Shown: piece after piece, positions 28,278 to 37,643 of the stretch | Numbering within the stretch: position 1 is the stretch's first letter | How the letters are laid out: each line of letters begins with the position of its first letter | Assembly: GCA_049323655.1 (NCBI GenBank) | Contig: JBMONO010000051.1 | Span: 1-64,000, forward strand | DNA length: 64,000 nucleotides | Source: DB1 sp049323655 | GTDB taxonomy: Bacteria; Desulfobacterota; Desulfobulbia; Desulfobulbales; SURF-16 | Direction: 5' to 3' | Made by a program: the position numbers and the translations under genes | Notes under the pieces: generated by a model | Told to the model about the DNA's origin: nothing | The model's database searches: none | Seen by the model: the letters and a program-made list of their open reading frames with translations, nothing else

Positions 28278-31195
28278 ATCAAATTCTCGCCATCACCGGC
28301 AAGGAGTTGCGCGCCTCATTCGGCACCCCGATGGCCGCCATCTTCATCGGCTTTTTTCTTCTCTGCTCCCTGTTTTCCTTTTTCTGGCTGGAGACCTTTT
28401 TCGCCCGGAACATCGCCGACATCCGGCCGCTGTTCCGCTGGATGCCGCTGCTCATGATCTTTCTCGCCGCGGCGCTGACCATGCGCCAGTGGAGCGAAGA
28501 ACAGAAAATGGGCACCCTGGAGGTGCTCCTCACCCTGCCGGTGCGCATCCATCAGCTGGTGGTCGGCAAGTTTCTTGCCGTACTGCTGCTCACCGCCTGC
28601 GCCCTCTTTCTCACCCTCGGCCTGCCGCTGACCGTTGCCCTGATGGGCAACCTCGACTGGGGACCGGTGATCGGCGGCTACCTCGGCGCCCTGCTCATGG
28701 CCGGGGCCTACATCAGTATCGGCCTGTTCGTCTCCTCCCGCACCGACAGCCAGATCGTCTCGCTCATGGTCACCGTGCTGCTCGCCGGCCTGTTTTACGC
28801 CATCGGCTCCACCGGCATCACCGATTTCTTCGGCAACCGGGCCGCCGATCTGCTGCGCGCCATCGGCACCGGCAGCCGCTTCACCAGCATCGAACGCGGC
28901 ATCATCGACCTGCGCGACATCATCTATTATCTCAGCATCACCCTCTTTTTTCTCACCTTGAACATCTTCTTCCTCGACCGCACCCGCTGGAGCTTCGGCC
29001 CCTCCACCGCCGCCTACCGCAAAAAGGCGACCATCGCCGTTTTCCTGATCGGCGCCAACCTGCTGGCCGCCAATATCTGGCTTTCCCAGGTCAACAGCCT
29101 GCGCCTTGACCTGACCAGCCAGAAAATTCATTCCCTGTCACCTGCGACCAGGGACATCATCACCCATCTGCCGGAGCCGCTGGTGCTGCGCGGCTATTTC
29201 AGCGCCAGAACCCATCCGCTCCTCTCCCCTCTGGTGCCGCGCATCAAGGATCTGATGAGCGAATACCAGACCGTCTCCCGGGGCGCGGTGCAGGTCTCCT
29301 TTGTGGATCCGAAGTTCGACGAGGAAGTGGAAACCGAGGCCAACCAGCTTTACGGCATCAAACCGGTACCATTTCAGGTGGCCGGCCGCTACGAGGCGGC
29401 AGTGGTCAATTCCTATTTTCATATCCTGGTCAAGTACGGCGACCAGCATGTCGTGCTCGGCTTTGACGATCTCATCGAAATCAAGCAGCGGGCGGACGGC
29501 GGCCTCGATGTCGCCCTCCGCAACCTGGAATACGATCTGACCAGATCAATCAAAAAGGTCGTTTACGGCTTTCAATCACTGGCCTCGATCCTGGCGGCAA
29601 ACCCGGACAGCTTCCGGCTGGCGCTCCTCGTCAGCCCGCAGACGATCCCCGAACCGTTCCGACCGCTGCCGGAAACCATTGCCGCCGTCATGGCCAAACT
29701 GACAAAGGAAACCGGCGATCGGCTCGCCTTCGAGACAATCAACCTCGACGGCAAGAGCGCGGAAGAAAAGAACGCTCTTGCCCGCCAATACGGTATCGAA
29801 CCGCTCAAGGTCTCCTTCTTTTCCGAGGAAAACTTTTTTCTCCATCTGGTGCTGGTGGCGGGTGACACCGTGGAGCGTGTTTATCTCACCCCGGACATGG
29901 GGGAAGCAGAGGTGCGCCAGGAGATCGAGGGAGCGGTAAAACGCAACGGGACCGGCTTTGCCAAGACCATCGGCATCTGGACCAAGGTGCATGCCGACGA
30001 CCCGATGATGATGCCGCATGGCCCCCCGGACAATTACCAGATCCTCCAGCAGCTGCTGCGGGAAAACTACAACCTGAAAACAGTCGATCTTACTGACGGT
30101 CGGGTGCCGGGAGACATTGACGTGCTGCTGCTGATCGCCCCGCAGGAGATGACCGATCTCGACCGGCTCGCCATCGATCAGTTCATGATGCAGGGCGGCG
30201 CGGTGGTAACCCTGTCCGGCACCTACATCCTTGACCTCTCCCCGACCTCCCAACGTTTGCAGGTCAGGGAGGTGACGGACGGCCTGACCGAGTTGCTCGC
30301 CTTCCACGGCATCACGGTGGAAAAATCACTGGTCATGGACAAACAAAACGAACCCTTCCCCATCCCGGTCACCCGTGACCTCGGCGGGCTGCTCATCCAG
30401 GAGATTCAGCGCATCGATTATCCATTCTTTGTCGATGTTCGCCCGGAAAACATGGCAACGGACAGCCCGATCACCGCTAATCTACCGGCAGTGACCATGA
30501 ACTGGGTCTCGCCGCTGCGCCTCGACGAGGCGAAGACGGCGGACCGGCAGGTCACGGTCCTGCTGAGATCCAGCCCGGAATCCTGGCTCCAGGAAGGGTC
30601 AGCAATTGAGCCCGATTTTGCCCGCTATCCAGGCAATGGGTTTGCCCCGGCCAGCGACTTTGCCCCGGAAAATCTGGCGGTGGCAATAACCGGGTCGTTT
30701 ACCAGCTTCTTTGCCGACCGACCCGATCCCCGCCAGGAGAAAAAAGCGGCCCACTCCGGCGAAAGCGTCCCGGAAGAGAGCACGGAATCCCCGCTCAAGG
30801 AGACCATTAAAGAACGGGAAGGGGGTACCGTCCCGTCCCTGCCCCTGCTGCGCAAATCCCCCGGCTCCGCCCGGCTGGTGGTCATCGGCTCCGCCGAGTT
30901 CGTCAACGACACGGTGCTCAGCATGTCTCAGTCCATGGGCATGGACCGCTTTCTCAACAGCATCGAGTTTGTCCAGAATGTCATCGACTGGTCGGTGGCG
31001 GACGAGGATCTGCTGACGATCCGCTCCCGCGGTGCCCACGCCCGCCTGCTCAAACCGATGGGCCGGGAGGAACAGGCCTTCTGGGAATGGCTCAACTACG
31101 GCATGGCCATGGCAGCTCTTACCGGTCTCGGCATTTACGGCGCCGGGCTCAGAAAACGGGAAAAACCCATGCAGCTGGTGGATGAACAATCATGA
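28274..31195 (+). CDS. ABC-2 permease fused to GldG-like periplasmic domain
   Basis: A 973-residue fusion. Residues 1-250 are an ABC-2 permease with about six membrane segments, starting with MNQILAITGKELRASFGTPM (GldF-like). A further membrane segment near 260 leads into a large extracytoplasmic GldG-like domain (about 280-930; LRLDLTSQKIHSLSPATRDI is typical), and a final membrane helix lies near 945. In many genomes these are two proteins. Its start overlaps the ATPase stop and its stop overlaps the DUF4340 gene, so the three are one transcript. Confidence 0.88.
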   Translation: MNQILAITGKELRASFGTPMAAIFIGFFLLCSLFSFFWLETFFARNIADIRPLFRWMPLLMIFLAAALTMRQWSEEQKMGTLEVLLTLPVRIHQLVVGKFLAVLLLTACALFLTLGLPLTVALMGNLDWGPVIGGYLGALLMAGAYISIGLFVSSRTDSQIVSLMVTVLLAGLFYAIGSTGITDFFGNRAADLLRAIGTGSRFTSIERGIIDLRDIIYYLSITLFFLTLNIFFLDRTRWSFGPSTAAYRKKATIAVFLIGANLLAANIWLSQVNSLRLDLTSQKIHSLSPATRDIITHLPEPLVLRGYFSARTHPLLSPLVPRIKDLMSEYQTVSRGAVQVSFVDPKFDEEVETEANQLYGIKPVPFQVAGRYEAAVVNSYFHILVKYGDQHVVLGFDDLIEIKQRADGGLDVALRNLEYDLTRSIKKVVYGFQSLASILAANPDSFRLALLVSPQTIPEPFRPLPETIAAVMAKLTKETGDRLAFETINLDGKSAEEKNALARQYGIEPLKVSFFSEENFFLHLVLVAGDTVERVYLTPDMGEAEVRQEIEGAVKRNGTGFAKTIGIWTKVHADDPMMMPHGPPDNYQILQQLLRENYNLKTVDLTDGRVPGDIDVLLLIAPQEMTDLDRLAIDQFMMQGGAVVTLSGTYILDLSPTSQRLQVREVTDGLTELLAFHGITVEKSLVMDKQNEPFPIPVTRDLGGLLIQEIQRIDYPFFVDVRPENMATDSPITANLPAVTMNWVSPLRLDEAKTADRQVTVLLRSSPESWLQEGSAIEPDFARYPGNGFAPASDFAPENLAVAITGSFTSFFADRPDPRQEKKAAHSGESVPEESTESPLKETIKEREGGTVPSLPLLRKSPGSARLVVIGSAEFVNDTVLSMSQSMGMDRFLNSIEFVQNVIDWSVADEDLLTIRSRGAHARLLKPMGREEQAFWEWLNYGMAMAALTGLGIYGAGLRKREKPMQLVDEQS

Positions 31196-32199
31196 AAAAA
31201 ACGACCAACCGTATCCTCGCCATCCTGCTCATCGCACAATTCGGTCTGATTGTCCTTGCCTTCTGGCCGCGGACGCACAAACCTGCAACCACGGCCCTGA
31301 TCAGCGGTCTTGGTGCCGACGTGGTTCGGGAGATGATTATTGCTGACGATCAGGGGAAAAGCCTTACCCTCAAAAAAGACGAGTCCGGCCAGTGGTTTGC
31401 CGATGACGGCGTCCCACCAGCCCTGCCGGCGGATGCGAAACTGCTGGAAAAGACCCTTGCCTCCCTCACCGGTCTTCAGTCGCAACGGCTGGTGACCCGC
31501 ACCAGGGCAAGCCATGTTCGCCTCCAGGTCGATGACCAGGCCTTTGCCCGCAAAATCACCCTGCGCGGCGACTCGGACACGGTCCGCACCCTCTTTCTCG
31601 GCACCGCGCCCGGCCAGCAGAACATTCATGTCCGAGCCGAAGGAAGCGACGACGTCTATCTCGCCCGCGGCATCTCCTCCTGGGAGCTTACCACCGAGCG
31701 TGATTCGTGGCTGGCCCGCGACTATCTCCTCGTTGACCGCGACAAGGTCAAAGAAGTGCGGCTGCAGAATGGCCACAATGACCTGACCCTGAAAAAAACA
31801 GAGAGGGGCTGGCTGCTGGCAAACGAAGAAGCGGAAGCCTTGCCGACCAGCACGGAGGCGGTGGACAGCCTCCTGCAGCGGGCGACCCGCCTGACCCTTA
31901 CCACTTACCTCGGCACCGATAAGCCGGAAAAGGTCCTTAACGCCGCCACTCTTACCCTGGTGACAGAGAAAGAAACGGTCACCGTCGAGATTGGTGCGAA
32001 AAACGACAAGGACACGGTCCATGTCGTCAAGTCCTCGGCCTCACCTTACTATGTAACGGTGAGCGATTACCAGATCACCCCTCTGCTCGACGCCAGCGCC
32101 GACAGCCTGAAGGCCCCGGCGCAAAAAGCAGCGGAAGAGAACAAGGATACGGCAGAAGAAGAAAAAACGGATACGAAAGAAAAAACGGAGAAGCCCTGA
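31192..32199 (+). CDS. DUF4340 domain protein of the Gld-type ABC operon
   Basis: A 335-residue protein with one N-terminal membrane anchor (about 8-25) and a repetitive beta-rich DUF4340 domain, typically found directly after GldF/GldG fusions. The C-terminus is a run of Lys/Glu (about 310-335). It overlaps the preceding gene by 4 bases. It is presumably an extracytoplasmic partner of the transporter; no enzymatic motif is seen. Confidence 0.85.
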   Translation: MKKTTNRILAILLIAQFGLIVLAFWPRTHKPATTALISGLGADVVREMIIADDQGKSLTLKKDESGQWFADDGVPPALPADAKLLEKTLASLTGLQSQRLVTRTRASHVRLQVDDQAFARKITLRGDSDTVRTLFLGTAPGQQNIHVRAEGSDDVYLARGISSWELTTERDSWLARDYLLVDRDKVKEVRLQNGHNDLTLKKTERGWLLANEEAEALPTSTEAVDSLLQRATRLTLTTYLGTDKPEKVLNAATLTLVTEKETVTVEIGAKNDKDTVHVVKSSASPYYVTVSDYQITPLLDASADSLKAPAQKAAEENKDTAEEEKTDTKEKTEKP

Positions 32200-32256
32200 T
32201 TATCCTTGCCGCCAGTCGGTAAGCAGGAGGCGATTCGCCCCATTATCATGTTGCCG

Positions 32257-33378
32257 TCAGACCGGCAAAGCAATGCGGAAGGTCGTGCCGGCACCCGGCG
32301 AGGTGCTGAAATCGACCCGGCCGCCAAGGATCCGTTCGCCGAACAGTTTCATGGCATAGGTGCCGACGCCGCGGCCGATTTCCTTCTTGGTGGTGAAGTT
32401 GCGCTGAAAAATCCGCCGGGCCACATCCTCGGCGATCGACTCGCGGTTCCAGACGAAAAAGACGACAAAGCCATCCTGTTCTTCCACCCAGACCCGAACT
32501 TCACCGTTTGCCGCGGTAGCCTCCAGGGCGTTGACGATCATGTTGCCGACCACCCGCAACAGGAGCGCCATATCTGTTTTGACCTTCCGGTCTGGAGGAA
32601 ACGGAAAAAATTGGACATGCCGCTCTCTGGCCGCGGGATGGCCGGCGCAGAAGAGTTGCAGATCGTCAACAATCCGGCTGATCTCAATCTCTTTCCAGTA
32701 GGGTTCATAGTGACAGGCGCCGCTCTGCATGAGGCATCGCTGCATTTCCACCTCGTGCTTGAGCCGCTGGGCCGACTGGCGGACAACCCGCACAAGTTCA
32801 GACTGGCTGTTCTCGAGAAAAAGCAACTCACTCGCCCCGAGAAGACCGGTCAAAATGTTACTGATATCATGGAAGAATATCCGCTCGAGCGCCGCCCTTT
32901 GCTGGTGCATGGTGATATCCTGTAAAAACAACAGCAAAAATCTCTTTTCCGCGATCCTGATCGGATGGGAACGGACGAGCAGAGCGATATCCACCTCGCT
33001 GCCGTTTTTGCGGGCCGTCAGGGCACAAACCCTTTCAGCCGGTTGATCGTGGCCCTGGCTGGCAACAATGGCAATGGCCGCACCGCAGGTGGAACAGTAC
33101 CTGCCGGTTCCGCACCCACCCGGTTCCTCCTCGGCATGCACACACTGCAGGGCCTCCCCCGGACGCAGACCAAGGGTGGCGGCCCCATCCTCGATACCGA
33201 GCATTTTCAGGAAGGAATCATTGACTGCGACGATCTGCCGGTTCTCATCGAGGACGGCAAGCAGACCGCTGACGGAATGGAGCAGGCCGGACAGCACGGG
33301 ATTCTCATTGACAATCTCGACCTCCTCGCGCAGTTTATCCTCGTTGCTTCGTTCGGCACTGGCAAAATATGTCTTCAC
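32257..33378 (-). CDS. Sensor histidine kinase with Cys-cluster PAS domain
   Basis: A 373-residue soluble kinase. The PAS domain (about 25-165) contains a four-Cys cluster, CVHAEEEPGGCGTGRYCSTC (Cys79, 89, 95, 98), suited to binding a metal or Fe-S cluster. The transmitter has the acceptor His170 in FFHDISNILTGLLG and ATPase motifs NMIVNALEA and GRGVGTYAMKLFGE. GTG 33378 is chosen because GGGAGGA lies 6 bases upstream; the longer frame has no support. No response regulator is adjacent. It converges on the DUF4340 gene. Confidence 0.85.
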   Translation of the reverse strand: MKTYFASAERSNEDKLREEVEIVNENPVLSGLLHSVSGLLAVLDENRQIVAVNDSFLKMLGIEDGAATLGLRPGEALQCVHAEEEPGGCGTGRYCSTCGAAIAIVASQGHDQPAERVCALTARKNGSEVDIALLVRSHPIRIAEKRFLLLFLQDITMHQQRAALERIFFHDISNILTGLLGASELLFLENSQSELVRVVRQSAQRLKHEVEMQRCLMQSGACHYEPYWKEIEISRIVDDLQLFCAGHPAARERHVQFFPFPPDRKVKTDMALLLRVVGNMIVNALEATAANGEVRVWVEEQDGFVVFFVWNRESIAEDVARRIFQRNFTTKKEIGRGVGTYAMKLFGERILGGRVDFSTSPGAGTTFRIALPV

Positions 33379-33543
33379 GGACAATCCTCCCGCCCTCTCA
33401 CTTGTCAACACGCACGTTACCCGTTGCACCGAATCTCCACAAAAAGCACTAGGCCGCTCTTTTCCCTAGCAGGCCACACCAGCCTTCCCCATTATAAAAA
33501 GAGTGCCGGCGTATGTCCATTTTTTTGTTATGCAAATAACTGA

Positions 33544-35043
33544 CTATTCGTTCGTGCTACCTCGCGGCAGCATGATTGACAAGTCACCGGCGATCTTGAT
33601 AAGACCCCAGATGATGACAAAAAATTCGAGCCGACCGAGGATCATGCCGGCACTCTGGAGCCACAGTTGCCCGTCCGGAGCGGCAACGGTGGTCAGGCCG
33701 ACAGACAGGCCGACGGTACCCAGGGTGCTGGCGAACTCAAACAGACTGTCGGCAAGAGGATGACCAAAGACGGTCAGGGCGCAGCTTCCGGCAAGCCAGG
33801 TAAAGAGGTAGAGACCGACATAGAGCCCGGCCTTGCGCACATCCTCGTCCAGCAACGGCCGGCGCTGACTGCCGAGCCAGAGCATCTCCTCATGCACTGC
33901 CCGGGGCGGCAGGGTGGCTGCCGCCACCTCCCTCATCACCCCTCGACCCAGCAGATAAAGGCGATGCTGTTTGATGCCGCCAGCGGTCGAACCGGTGCCG
34001 CCGCCGATCAGCATGGCGATGATGAGCAACAGCCAGGCAAAGCCATTCCACTCGTCAAGGGAGAGGGTTGTATAACCGGTTGTCGTCAGGGCGGAAACGG
34101 CCTGGAAGATTGCGGCCCGCAGCTGTTCGCTCATGCCGCCGCCGGTCGGCGGTTCTGTGCCGGCAGAAAGCAACACAATGGTCAGTGGCAAAAGGACAAG
34201 CATGAGCCGCAGCTCGCCGTTTTTCCAGACAGCCTGCCAGCGGCCCCGCCAGAAGGTGTAACCGGTGAGGAAATTCATGGCGCCGAGCAACATGAGAACG
34301 ATCAGCACCGCCTCGACGGCCGGGCTGTTCCAGGAGGCGACGGAATCGGCCCGGTAGTGGAAGCCCCCGGTGGAGATGGCGGAAAAGGCGTGGTTAACGG
34401 CATCAAACCAGTCCATGCCGGCCAATCGCAACCCAAAGATACCGGCCAGGCAGTAGACGCAGTAAAAGGAGAACACCATGCGGGCGGACTGGCGGATATG
34501 CGGCACCAGCTGTTCGCCGTGGCCCTCGGCCGTGCTCAGGCCGACTCCGGCCGGTACGGCGGCCATCAGGCTGAGCATGAGGATGGCGAAGCCGGCCCCA
34601 CCGGCAAACTGCATAAGTGCGCGAAAAAAGAGAAGCAAGGGAGAGATCTGCCCGGCATCGACAATGGAGAGACCAGTCGTGGTCCAGCCGCTGGTCGACT
34701 CGAACACCGCCCTGGTCAGATCAAAACCGGCCCAGCAGAAAGGAAAGGCGCCGGCAACGATGGCAACAGCCCAGGAAACGAAGACAATGGCAGAACCTTC
34801 GGCAAGGGTCAGAGCATCATTGCCTTGCGGCCGCAAGACGACGCGCAACAGCAGCCCCGTCAGCATGAGGCCGAAACCGGGCAACAAAAAGCCCGGAGCC
34901 ATTTGCTGTTCTGTTGGAAAAAACGGCAGCAGAGCCGCCGGCGCCAGCACGATGACGCCGATCATGGCAAAAAGGGTTCCTGCATGGCTGCCCAGGGTCC
35001 GGTAGCGTTTCCCCAGATAGGCGCGATGCCGCTGGTCTGCCAT
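33544..35043 (-). CDS. trkH: TrkH/KtrB-family potassium uptake protein
   Basis: A 499-residue membrane protein with about ten hydrophobic segments forming four M1-P-M2 repeats. Filter-like loops are visible: TSGWTTTGLSIVD, FSAISTGGFHYRAD, LTTTGYTTLSLDE and ASTLGTVGLSVGLT. It takes up K+ with the cytoplasmic TrkA subunits encoded just upstream. ATG 35043 (MADQRHRAYL) lies shortly after the trkA stop with GGAG upstream, and is preferred to a TTG at 35061 that overlaps trkA. Confidence 0.93.
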   Translation of the reverse strand: MADQRHRAYLGKRYRTLGSHAGTLFAMIGVIVLAPAALLPFFPTEQQMAPGFLLPGFGLMLTGLLLRVVLRPQGNDALTLAEGSAIVFVSWAVAIVAGAFPFCWAGFDLTRAVFESTSGWTTTGLSIVDAGQISPLLLFFRALMQFAGGAGFAILMLSLMAAVPAGVGLSTAEGHGEQLVPHIRQSARMVFSFYCVYCLAGIFGLRLAGMDWFDAVNHAFSAISTGGFHYRADSVASWNSPAVEAVLIVLMLLGAMNFLTGYTFWRGRWQAVWKNGELRLMLVLLPLTIVLLSAGTEPPTGGGMSEQLRAAIFQAVSALTTTGYTTLSLDEWNGFAWLLLIIAMLIGGGTGSTAGGIKQHRLYLLGRGVMREVAAATLPPRAVHEEMLWLGSQRRPLLDEDVRKAGLYVGLYLFTWLAGSCALTVFGHPLADSLFEFASTLGTVGLSVGLTTVAAPDGQLWLQSAGMILGRLEFFVIIWGLIKIAGDLSIMLPRGSTNE

Positions 35044-35047
35044 GGCC

Positions 35048-35707
35048 CTACTCTCCGGCAAGCAGCCGCATGGTCTGATCGAGACTCGCGTCCGTGGCGA
35101 TGACGATAAGCCGGTCGCCGCCCTGCAGCCGTGTCCCGCCTTTGGGAATCAGCACCCTGCCCGCGCGGATGACGCCGCCGATCAGTGATTCCTCGGGCAG
35201 CTCCATGTCCCGCAGCATGATGCCGTCCGCCGGCGAACCGGCCCGCAGCACGACCTCCGACACCGCCACATTGCCCTCGGCCACGGCAATCATCCTGCCG
35301 ATCTCCTCGAAGCCCGCCTGTTCCTCCAGCAGGATAGAGAGAATGCGGGTGGCGGAAATCGCCACAGACACCCCGAGGCGGTGGAACGTCTCCTCGTTTT
35401 CCGGATCGTTGACCAGAGCAATGGTGCGGGGGACATGGTAAAGGCGGCTGGCGATCTGACAGATGGCCAGGTTATCCTCATCAAACGGCGTCAGGGCGAG
35501 CACCACATCGGCGGTCAGGGCGCCGGCATTTTCCAGCACCTGCGGATCAGTGGCGTCACCGGCCAGCACCGGCGCGCCGATGCGCTGGGAAAGACTTTTT
35601 GCCTCCGCCGGCTCAGGTGTGATAACCAGGGTGCGGATTTTTTTTCCGGAAAACTGACGGGCGAGATAATAGGCAATGGCGCCGCCGCCGATGACGATGA
35701 CGTTCAT
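35048..35707 (-). CDS. trkA: TrkA-family protein with RCK-N and RCK-C domains
   Basis: A 219-residue regulator of TrkH. The Rossmann-type RCK-N domain opens with VIVIGGGAIAYYLARQF and continues to about residue 135; an RCK-C domain (about 140-217) ends with GGDRLIVIATD. This is half the length of the E. coli duplicated TrkA. Its start overlaps the stop of the preceding TrkA-N gene by 4 bases, and trkH follows within 4 bases. Confidence 0.92.
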   Translation of the reverse strand: MNVIVIGGGAIAYYLARQFSGKKIRTLVITPEPAEAKSLSQRIGAPVLAGDATDPQVLENAGALTADVVLALTPFDEDNLAICQIASRLYHVPRTIALVNDPENEETFHRLGVSVAISATRILSILLEEQAGFEEIGRMIAVAEGNVAVSEVVLRAGSPADGIMLRDMELPEESLIGGVIRAGRVLIPKGGTRLQGGDRLIVIATDASLDQTMRLLAGE

Positions 35708-36168
35708 GACCTGGCCTCCGGGCGAGCGATGACCTGGAGAAATTCCCGGGCAGTGAGACTGGTCGGGCTGATGATGGCAATCCCGATGCTACGGTAGAAA
35801 TCCTCGAGCCGAGGATCATACACCCTGGCCAGTACCCGAGGCACGGCAAAGACCGTCCTCGCCACCTGGGTCACCATCAGATTAACCGTATCCTTTTCCG
35901 TGGTGGCGAGCAGACAATCCGCGGCCGCCAGATCGGCGGCTCGCAACACGTCGAGTTCAATGGCATCGCCGGTGACCTGAAAGCCGCTGAAACCGGTGTC
36001 GAGCATGGCAAAAGCGGCGCGGTTACGATCGATGACAACGACCTGGCTGCCTATCCGGCTCAGCTCACTCGCCAGAATTGCCCCCAGTCTTCCGCAGCCG
36101 ACCACCACCACCTTACCGGGGTATTCCTGTGCTGTTTCGGCCATCCGCTTCACCTGTTGATTTTCCAC
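35704..36168 (-). CDS. TrkA N-terminal (RCK-N) domain protein
   Basis: A 154-residue protein with only an RCK-N nucleotide-binding domain: GKVVVVGCGRLGAILASEL and the acidic ribose-binding position in VVVIDRNRAAF. There is no RCK-C domain. It is the first gene of a three-gene potassium operon and could pair with the neighbouring TrkA to form a hetero-oligomeric gating ring on TrkH. Confidence 0.9.
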   Translation of the reverse strand: MENQQVKRMAETAQEYPGKVVVVGCGRLGAILASELSRIGSQVVVIDRNRAAFAMLDTGFSGFQVTGDAIELDVLRAADLAAADCLLATTEKDTVNLMVTQVARTVFAVPRVLARVYDPRLEDFYRSIGIAIISPTSLTAREFLQVIARPEARS

Positions 36169-36480
36169 CGGAAATCTTCTCTCTGCCCCTTTCTACTTAA
36201 GCATGTCCGGTTGAGTCATGTCAATCAAGGGAAAAGGATTTCACCGTGGCTGGAAGCATACGGTTCCAGCCGCCTTTGGCCGGCAACCCGATTTGTGCCG
36301 TTCCGGGGCGAAACCGGAACAATTCCTTGCAAAGGGCACTCCTTATCGATACCTTTGGAGTGAGATACCGGCGCTGCCGAAAAAACGCCCCCTCGCACCA
36401 TGCGTGGGCAGGATGCAGTCAAAACGACCTCGCCGGGAAACGCTGCGACCGGCGGACACCTCTTCACCATCAGGCTTAGC
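36169..36480. other. Divergent intergenic region with two hairpins
   Basis: About 310 bases between divergent trkA-N and the metallophosphoesterase gene. Two stem-loops are visible: GGCTGGAA/TTCCAGCC at 36248-36271 and GTTCCGG/CCGGAAC at 36300-36320. They do not match a riboswitch class that I recognise. The metallophosphoesterase frame extends upstream to 36400, but that part lacks family sequence. Confidence 0.45.
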
Positions 36481-37611
36481 ATGTCGCTTTTTATTATCGT
36501 CTTTCTCACCATCTACAGCTTGACCCATGCCGTGGTTTTCCGAGGAATACTGCCCCTGCTGCACGGCCACCGCTGGGCCATGATCGCCCTCGGCCTGTGG
36601 ATGGCAGCGATGATTGTCGCGCCGATCCTGATCCGGCTGCTGGACGGAAACGGTCATTTCCTGCCGGCTCGGCTGCTCGCCTTTGTCGGCTATGGCTGGA
36701 TGGGGTTTATCTTTCTCGCCTTCAGCATCTTTGCCGTTCTCTTTTTCCTGGAAACAACGCGCGCACTCACGGCCATGGTATTTGCCGGTCTCCGCGGTTT
36801 TTCCCTGCAGAGCGCGCCGATCTCCGGGGCGGTTGTCGTGATCGCGCTGCTTGCCGCCGTGTACGCCTGGCTTGAGGCGCGCTCCATCCGCATCGAAAAG
36901 ATCAGTCTGATCAGCGAAAAAGCGGGGCACGCTCACAATCCCCTGCGCATCGTCCAGGTGTCCGATCTCCATCTCGGCCTGATGCACCGGGAGGAGATGC
37001 TGACCAGAGTCATCGACCTGATTGCCGACCTCCGGCCGGACATGGTGGTGGCGACCGGTGACATTGTCGATGCCCAGCTCGATCATCTCAACGGGCTGAG
37101 CGTGCTGTGGCGAAAACTCGATCCTCCCCTCGGCAAATTCGCCGTTACCGGCAACCACGAGGTCTATGCCGGATTAGCGCAGAGCCTTGCCTTTCTCCGT
37201 GAAAGCGGCTTCACCCTGCTCCATGACAGCGGGGTCAGCGTTGCCGGCCAAATCCGACTCGTCGGGGTCGATGATGACCATGTCCGCGGCGCGCAACGGA
37301 ACGAGACCGCCCTGCTGCGGGACAACACCTCGCCGCTCTTTACCCTTTTTCTCAAGCACCGGCCCGATGTTCCGGACAGCACTGACCGCCTTTTTGACTT
37401 GCAACTCTCCGGCCACACCCACCGGGGCCAGATTTTCCCTTTCAACCTGCTGACCGGCCTGCGCTTTCCCAGACAGAGCGGGCTGCATGAGCTGCCCCAG
37501 GGCGGGCTGCTTTATGTCAGCCGCGGCACCGGCACCTGGGGTCCGCCGATGCGGCTCTTTTCGCCGCCGGAGATTACCCTGTTCGAGATAGCGCTTCCCC
37601 CTCAACCCTGA
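36481..37611 (+). CDS. Membrane-anchored metallophosphoesterase
   Basis: A 376-residue protein with four N-terminal membrane segments (about 2-21, 33-52, 62-88, 100-120) and a C-terminal calcineurin-like phosphoesterase domain. All metal-binding blocks are present: SDLHLG, ATGDIVD, TGNHE and SGHTHRGQ. Homologues (YkuE-like) are often described as lipid or nucleotide phosphoesterases; the substrate is unknown here. The start at 36481 (MSLFIIVFL) begins the first membrane segment. The YceH gene follows after 32 bases. Confidence 0.9.
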   Translation: MSLFIIVFLTIYSLTHAVVFRGILPLLHGHRWAMIALGLWMAAMIVAPILIRLLDGNGHFLPARLLAFVGYGWMGFIFLAFSIFAVLFFLETTRALTAMVFAGLRGFSLQSAPISGAVVVIALLAAVYAWLEARSIRIEKISLISEKAGHAHNPLRIVQVSDLHLGLMHREEMLTRVIDLIADLRPDMVVATGDIVDAQLDHLNGLSVLWRKLDPPLGKFAVTGNHEVYAGLAQSLAFLRESGFTLLHDSGVSVAGQIRLVGVDDDHVRGAQRNETALLRDNTSPLFTLFLKHRPDVPDSTDRLFDLQLSGHTHRGQIFPFNLLTGLRFPRQSGLHELPQGGLLYVSRGTGTWGPPMRLFSPPEITLFEIALPPQP

Positions 37612-37643
37612 ATCCGCATGTCCTGCGCAATAACGGAGTCCCC

